In this document: in pieces, positions 60,701 to 64,000 of the stretch | How the letters are laid out: every line of letters begins with the position of its first letter | How positions within the stretch are numbered: the first letter of the stretch is position 1 | NCBI RefSeq assembly: GCF_003284925.1 | Contig: NZ_QMEX01000010.1 | Coordinates: 1 to 64,000 of the forward strand | DNA: 64,000 bases | Direction of reading: 5' to 3' | From: Mycolicibacter senuensis | GTDB taxonomy: Bacteria; Actinomycetota; Actinomycetes; Mycobacteriales; Mycobacteriaceae | The notes under the pieces: model-generated | Databases searched by the model: none | The model's input: only the letters and a program-made list of their open reading frames with translations | What the model was told of the DNA's origin: nothing | Program-made: the position numbers and the translations under genes

Positions 60701-60715
60701 GAGAATGCCATTCTC
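60701..60715. promoter_or_regulatory. Perfect GAGAAT-N3-ATTCTC operator
   Basis: GAGAAT-GCC-ATTCTC, extended by C and G to 17 bases (60700-60716), identical in arms to the site at 48134. It lies 36 bases before the P450 start, and 55 bases past it is the stop of the amidohydrolase gene on the same strand. Confidence 0.78.
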
Positions 60716-60770
60716 GAATACGATCGACACACTTTCACACCCGCGGGTGCCCGTCAACGCAAGCCCCCGC

Positions 60771-62051
60771 TCAGCTGTTCGACCGCGCGGCGTCCATCAG
60801 CGCATTCGCCTGGCGCTCACCGTGCTTGTGCTGGCTGAGCGCACGAATCGAGACATCATGCCCCTCGGCGGCCTTCCGCAGCCCGCCCACCGTGGCCTGG
60901 TCGCGCGGGATGTGGGCGAACGGGTCGAACGAGTACCAGCGCATGGCGTTGAGGTGGGTCATCTTGTTGATGTCGTCGTCGGGGACGTTGTTGGCGCTGA
61001 GCACATCCCAGAGCTCTTCGGGCGCCCCTGGCCACATCGAGTCGCTGTGCGGGTAGTCGGCCTCCCACGCGATGTTGTCGATGCCGATATCGTGCCGGAG
61101 CTTCACACCGACCGGATCGGAGATGAAGCACGTCAAGAAGTGCTCCCGGAACACCTCGGAGGGCAGCTTGCCGCCGAAGTCCTGCCCGGTCCAGACCGAG
61201 TGCATCTCGTAGGTGCGGTCCACCCGCTCCAAGAAGTACGGGATCCAGCCGGTGCCGCCCTCGGAGAGCGCGATCTTGAGGTCGGGATAGTCCTTCACCG
61301 GCTTGGACCACAACAGGTCCGCGGCCGCCTGCACGATGTTCATCGGCTGCAGCGTGATCATCACGTCCATCGGCGCGTCCGGCGCAGTGATGGCCAGCTT
61401 GCCCGACGACCCGATGTGGACATTGAGCACGGTGTCGGTGTCACACAGCGCTTTCCACAGCGGGTCCCAGTAGGGATCGTGAAAACTCGGGTAGCCCATG
61501 GCCGCCGGGTTCTCACTGAACGTCAGGGCGTGCACACCCTTCTTGGACACCCGTCGCACCTCGGCGGCGCACTTCTCGGCGTCCCAGATCACCGGTAGCC
61601 CCATCGGTATGAAGCGCCCCGGGTACGCCCCGCACCACTCGTCGATGTGCCAGTCGTTGTAGGCCTGCACCAGTGCCACCGAGAAGTCGGGGTCGTCGGT
61701 GGCGAACAGCCGCCCGGCGAAACCGGGAAACGACGGAAAGCAGATCGAGCCGAGGATGCCGCCGGCGTTCATGTCTTTGATGCGCTCGTCGACGTTGTAG
61801 CAACCGGGCCGGATCTCGTCGAGCCCCTGGGGCTCCAGACCGTATTCCTCCTTGGGCCGTCCCGCGACCGCGTTGAGGGCGACATTGGGGATCACCACAT
61901 CGCGGAACTGCCAGGTATCGGAGCCGTCCGCGTTGTGCACCAGCCGCGGCGCGTCATCGAGGTACTTGCGCGGCAGGTGGTTGGCGAACATGTCCGGCGG
62001 TTCAACGGTGTGGTCATCGACGCTGACCAGAATCATGTCGTCCTTGTTCAC
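60771..62051 (-). CDS. Amidohydrolase-2 family protein
   Basis: A 426-residue amidohydrolase, the longest of the four in the window. The metal-site elements SVDDHTVEPP (N-terminal) and WEADYPHSDS (C-terminal Asp) are present, as is VHIGSSG in the middle. The last 50 residues form a charged tail. The GTG at 62051 has GGAGG upstream, so a longer frame is rejected. Only a GAGAAT half-site (62138) precedes it. It lies opposite the carboxymuconolactone-decarboxylase-like gene and likely serves the same pathway as decarboxylase or hydrolase. Confidence 0.87.
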   Translation of the reverse strand: MNKDDMILVSVDDHTVEPPDMFANHLPRKYLDDAPRLVHNADGSDTWQFRDVVIPNVALNAVAGRPKEEYGLEPQGLDEIRPGCYNVDERIKDMNAGGILGSICFPSFPGFAGRLFATDDPDFSVALVQAYNDWHIDEWCGAYPGRFIPMGLPVIWDAEKCAAEVRRVSKKGVHALTFSENPAAMGYPSFHDPYWDPLWKALCDTDTVLNVHIGSSGKLAITAPDAPMDVMITLQPMNIVQAAADLLWSKPVKDYPDLKIALSEGGTGWIPYFLERVDRTYEMHSVWTGQDFGGKLPSEVFREHFLTCFISDPVGVKLRHDIGIDNIAWEADYPHSDSMWPGAPEELWDVLSANNVPDDDINKMTHLNAMRWYSFDPFAHIPRDQATVGGLRKAAEGHDVSIRALSQHKHGERQANALMDAARSNS

Positions 62052-62244
62052 GGCCCAGCCTCCGATCCGGGTCCGGCAGCGGCGCCGGTCCCCTGACGCT
62101 TCTGACGTCTGCAATGAAAACTAGCTTCCCCATTTCGGAGAATCAACCTTCTGGCCGGCGGGCGGGCCGGGCGCTGTCGGGCGCGGCGGCACGACCCAGG
62201 AACGCGCCCGGCCCGACCGCCCTGCCAGCGGCGACAGCCGAGTG

Positions 62245-62282
62245 TTGACCAATCGCGAGAAACATGGAAATCTATTGGTCAA
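62245..62282. promoter_or_regulatory. Nine-base inverted repeat upstream of the operator
   Basis: TTGACCAAT (62245-62253) and ATTGGTCAA (62274-62282) are perfect arms, 20 bases apart, ending five bases before the GAGAAT palindrome. The left arm contains TTGACC, which could serve as a -35 element. It may be a second regulator site. Confidence 0.5.
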
Positions 62283-62286
62283 ATAT

Positions 62287-62301
62287 GAGAATGTGATTCT
62301 C
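62287..62301. promoter_or_regulatory. Perfect GAGAAT-N3-ATTCTC operator
   Basis: GAGAAT-GTG-ATTCTC, flanked by T and A that extend the palindrome to 17 bases. It lies 18 bases before the plus-strand start at 62320, a position where a repressor would block transcription or promoter clearance. Confidence 0.75.
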
Positions 62302-62319
62302 ACTAGCGAGGAGGAGCAG

Positions 62320-62865
62320 ATGCGGCTGGCCCCGCTGTCGCAGTCCCAGTGGGACGATGAGGCGGTCCAGCGTGCGCTCGCTCAGGTGCTGACCGCCGAT
62401 CGGCGCAACCCGCGCGACGCCGGCTCCGCGATGACCATGCTGGTCCATCACCCGAAACTGGCCCGGGCATTCCTGAAGTTCAACGTCGAACTGCTCTACC
62501 GCGGAACGCTGCCCGACAAGCTGCGCGAGCTCGCCATCCTGCGGACCGCCCACCGCCGCGGCTGCGAATACGAGTGGGTCCACCACATCACGATCGGCAA
62601 AGAGGCCGGGCTTACGGACGCCGACATCGAAGACCTGCAACACGGCGCGGCGGGCGACGAGTTGCATCAGGCGGTGCTCACCGCCGCCGACGAACTCGAC
62701 GAGGATTCCCGGCTCTCCCCCGCCACCGAGGCGATCCTCACCCAGCACCTGGACGAGCACCAGCTGATGGAACTCGTCTTCACGGTCGGCTGCTACAGCA
62801 TGCTGGCCATGGCCTTCAACACTTTTGGCGTTGAACTCGATGAAGAACCCGAATCAGGGAGGTAA
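62320..62865 (+). CDS. Carboxymuconolactone-decarboxylase-like (AhpD-fold) protein
   Basis: A 181-residue AhpD/CMD-fold protein. The family core is LRELAILRTAHRRGCEYEWVHH with Glu, Cys and His in the expected arrangement, followed by GKEAGLTDADI. Many such proteins in catabolic clusters are of unknown activity (decarboxylase, isomerase or peroxidase-like). The ATG follows GAGGAG. It is preceded by the GAGAAT operator and directly followed by a Rieske oxygenase gene six bases on. Confidence 0.87.
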   Translation: MRLAPLSQSQWDDEAVQRALAQVLTADRRNPRDAGSAMTMLVHHPKLARAFLKFNVELLYRGTLPDKLRELAILRTAHRRGCEYEWVHHITIGKEAGLTDADIEDLQHGAAGDELHQAVLTAADELDEDSRLSPATEAILTQHLDEHQLMELVFTVGCYSMLAMAFNTFGVELDEEPESGR

Positions 62866-62870
62866 TTTCC

Positions 62871-64000
62871 GTGGCACATTTCCCCAAGCCGGCAGCCGGT
62901 AGCTGGACGCAGGCCTATCCCGAGCTCGGCACTGAGCCGGTCGATTACACCGACTCGTTCGATCCGGCGCATTTCGCCGACGAGCAGGAGGCGATCTTCA
63001 AGCGCACCTGGCTACAAGTCGGCCGAGTCGAGCGGCTGCCCAAGACCGGCAGCTACTTCACCCGGGAACTGCCCTCGGTGTGCAAGGGCACTTCGATCAT
63101 CATCGTCAAGGGCAAGGACGGCGTGGTCCGGGCGTTCCACAACATCTGCCGCCACCGCGGTAACAAGTTGGTGTGGAACGACTTCCCGAACGAGGAGACC
63201 GAGGGCACCTGCCGCCAGTTCACCTGCAAGTACCACGCGTGGCGCTACAGCCTCGACGGCGACCTGACGTTCATCCAGCAGGAGGGCGAGTTCTTCGACG
63301 TCGACAAGAGCCAGTACGGCCTGGTGCCGGTGCGCTGCGAGGTGTGGGAAGGTTTTATCTTCGTCAACTTCGACGACGACGCCGGCCCGCTCAACGAATA
63401 CCTCGGATCGCTGGCCAAGGGCCTGGAGGGCTACCCGTTTGCCGAGATGACCGAGGTCTACTCCTACAAGTCCGAGATCGGCAGCAACTGGAAGTTGTTC
63501 CTCGACGCGTTCGTGGAGTTCTACCACGCGCCGATCCTGCACCAGGGCCAGTACACCAAGGAAGAAGCCGCCAAGATCCAGAAATTCGGCTACGAAGCGC
63601 TGCACTACGAGCTGGCCGGACCACACAGCCTGCAATCAACGTGGGGCGGTCAGTCGCCGCCGGCCGACCTCAACATGGTCAAGCCGCTGGACCGGGCGCT
63701 GCGCAGCGGACTGTTCGGCCCTTGGGACAAGCCGGATCTCATTGCCGACCTCAAGGAATTGCCACCGTCGGTGAACATCAAGCGAGTGCCGCAGTGGGGC
63801 ATCGACTCGTTCGTGTTCTTCCCCAACTTCATGATTCTGATCTGGGAGCCGGGCTGGTACCTGACCTACCAGTACTGGCCGACCGCTGCCGACAAGCACA
63901 CCTTCGAGGCGAGCCTGTACTTCGTGCCGCCGCGCAATGCCCGGGAGCGTCTGGCCCAGGAATTGGCCGCGGTGACTTTCAAGGAGTACGCGCTGCAGGA
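62871..64000 (+). CDS. Rieske oxygenase alpha subunit, 3' end cut by window
   Basis: The frame opens at a GTG (62871, with GGGAGG upstream) and is still open at the window end (376 residues). The Rieske domain shows NICRHRGNK and CKYHAWRYS (Cys-x-His and Cys-x2-His). The catalytic domain begins with SNWKLFLDAFVEFYHAPILH, the mononuclear iron motif ExxHxxxxH. It should hydroxylate a ring or open it by dioxygenation using electrons from a ferredoxin. The third iron ligand lies past the edge. It is co-transcribed with the CMD-like gene. Confidence 0.9.
   Translation, partial: MAHFPKPAAGSWTQAYPELGTEPVDYTDSFDPAHFADEQEAIFKRTWLQVGRVERLPKTGSYFTRELPSVCKGTSIIIVKGKDGVVRAFHNICRHRGNKLVWNDFPNEETEGTCRQFTCKYHAWRYSLDGDLTFIQQEGEFFDVDKSQYGLVPVRCEVWEGFIFVNFDDDAGPLNEYLGSLAKGLEGYPFAEMTEVYSYKSEIGSNWKLFLDAFVEFYHAPILHQGQYTKEEAAKIQKFGYEALHYELAGPHSLQSTWGGQSPPADLNMVKPLDRALRSGLFGPWDKPDLIADLKELPPSVNIKRVPQWGIDSFVFFPNFMILIWEPGWYLTYQYWPTAADKHTFEASLYFVPPRNARERLAQELAAVTFKEYALQ

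Noticed and set aside
62138..62143. GAGAAT half-site before the amidohydrolase at 60771-62051
   Set aside because: The other arm is absent, so it is not listed as an operator.

Overview
The window looks like chromosomal DNA of a fast-growing, environmental-type mycobacterium (Mycobacterium/Mycolicibacterium-like; genus-level inference only). The evidence is high G+C with many GTG starts, a six-gene mce operon with Mce-associated membrane proteins, an EspC-like type VII secretion substrate, a mycofactocin-coupled SDR, two luciferase-like (F420/FMN) oxidoreductases, and four P450s with small [3Fe-4S]-type ferredoxins. I see no rRNA, tRNA, CRISPR array, phage or insertion sequence. Most of the window is a set of adjoining catabolic units.

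Left part (1-13.6 kb). A minus-strand unit reads tetR > ferredoxin > P450 > amidohydrolase > two M24 (creatinase/aminopeptidase-fold) proteins. An SDR gene next to it shares an operator-like palindrome with tetR. A type VII-secretion-linked group follows (9669 to 6415, minus): an EspC-like protein, a 460-residue WXG protein, a six-helix membrane protein, a tiny signal-anchored protein and a frameshifted lipoprotein. Then a luciferase-like gene is divergent from tetR > aldehyde dehydrogenase > SnoaL-like protein, with a CTCTA-N6-TAGAG palindrome at both promoters.

Meta-cleavage region (13.6-26 kb, mostly minus). Genes for mhpC-, mhpA- and mhpB-like enzymes (ring hydroxylation, extradiol cleavage, C-C hydrolysis) run into a KstD-like flavoprotein, a luciferase-like oxidoreductase, a hydroxysteroid-dehydrogenase-like SDR, a cyclase-family hydrolase and two alpha/beta hydrolases. 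A divergent IclR regulator is followed by a second KstD-like flavoprotein. mhpD, mhpE and mhpF are not in the window.

Transport and acyl-CoA region (26-42.4 kb). Two Mce-associated membrane proteins (plus) converge on a minus-strand unit: aldehyde dehydrogenase > class III CoA-transferase > OB-fold/HMG-CoA-synthase-like protein > SCP-x thiolase > mceA-F > three small secreted proteins. No yrbE permease genes precede mceA.

Right part (42.4-64 kb). Short units diverge from four intergenic regions. They encode SDRs, ferredoxins, three P450s, a heteromeric acyl-CoA dehydrogenase pair, three amidohydrolase-2 proteins, a Rieske ferredoxin, a NuoF-like flavoprotein, a DUF35-thiolase (Ltp2-type retro-aldolase) fusion, a beta-hydroxyacid dehydrogenase, a carboxymuconolactone-decarboxylase-like protein and a Rieske oxygenase cut by the window end. 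Copies of a palindrome GAGAAT-N3-ATTCTC lie in all four divergent regions, so about 37-64 kb is probably one regulon: import by Mce, oxidation by P450/Rieske enzymes, then CoA-dependent shortening and retro-aldol cleavage of an alicyclic or polycyclic substrate. Substrate and regulator cannot be read from the sequence.
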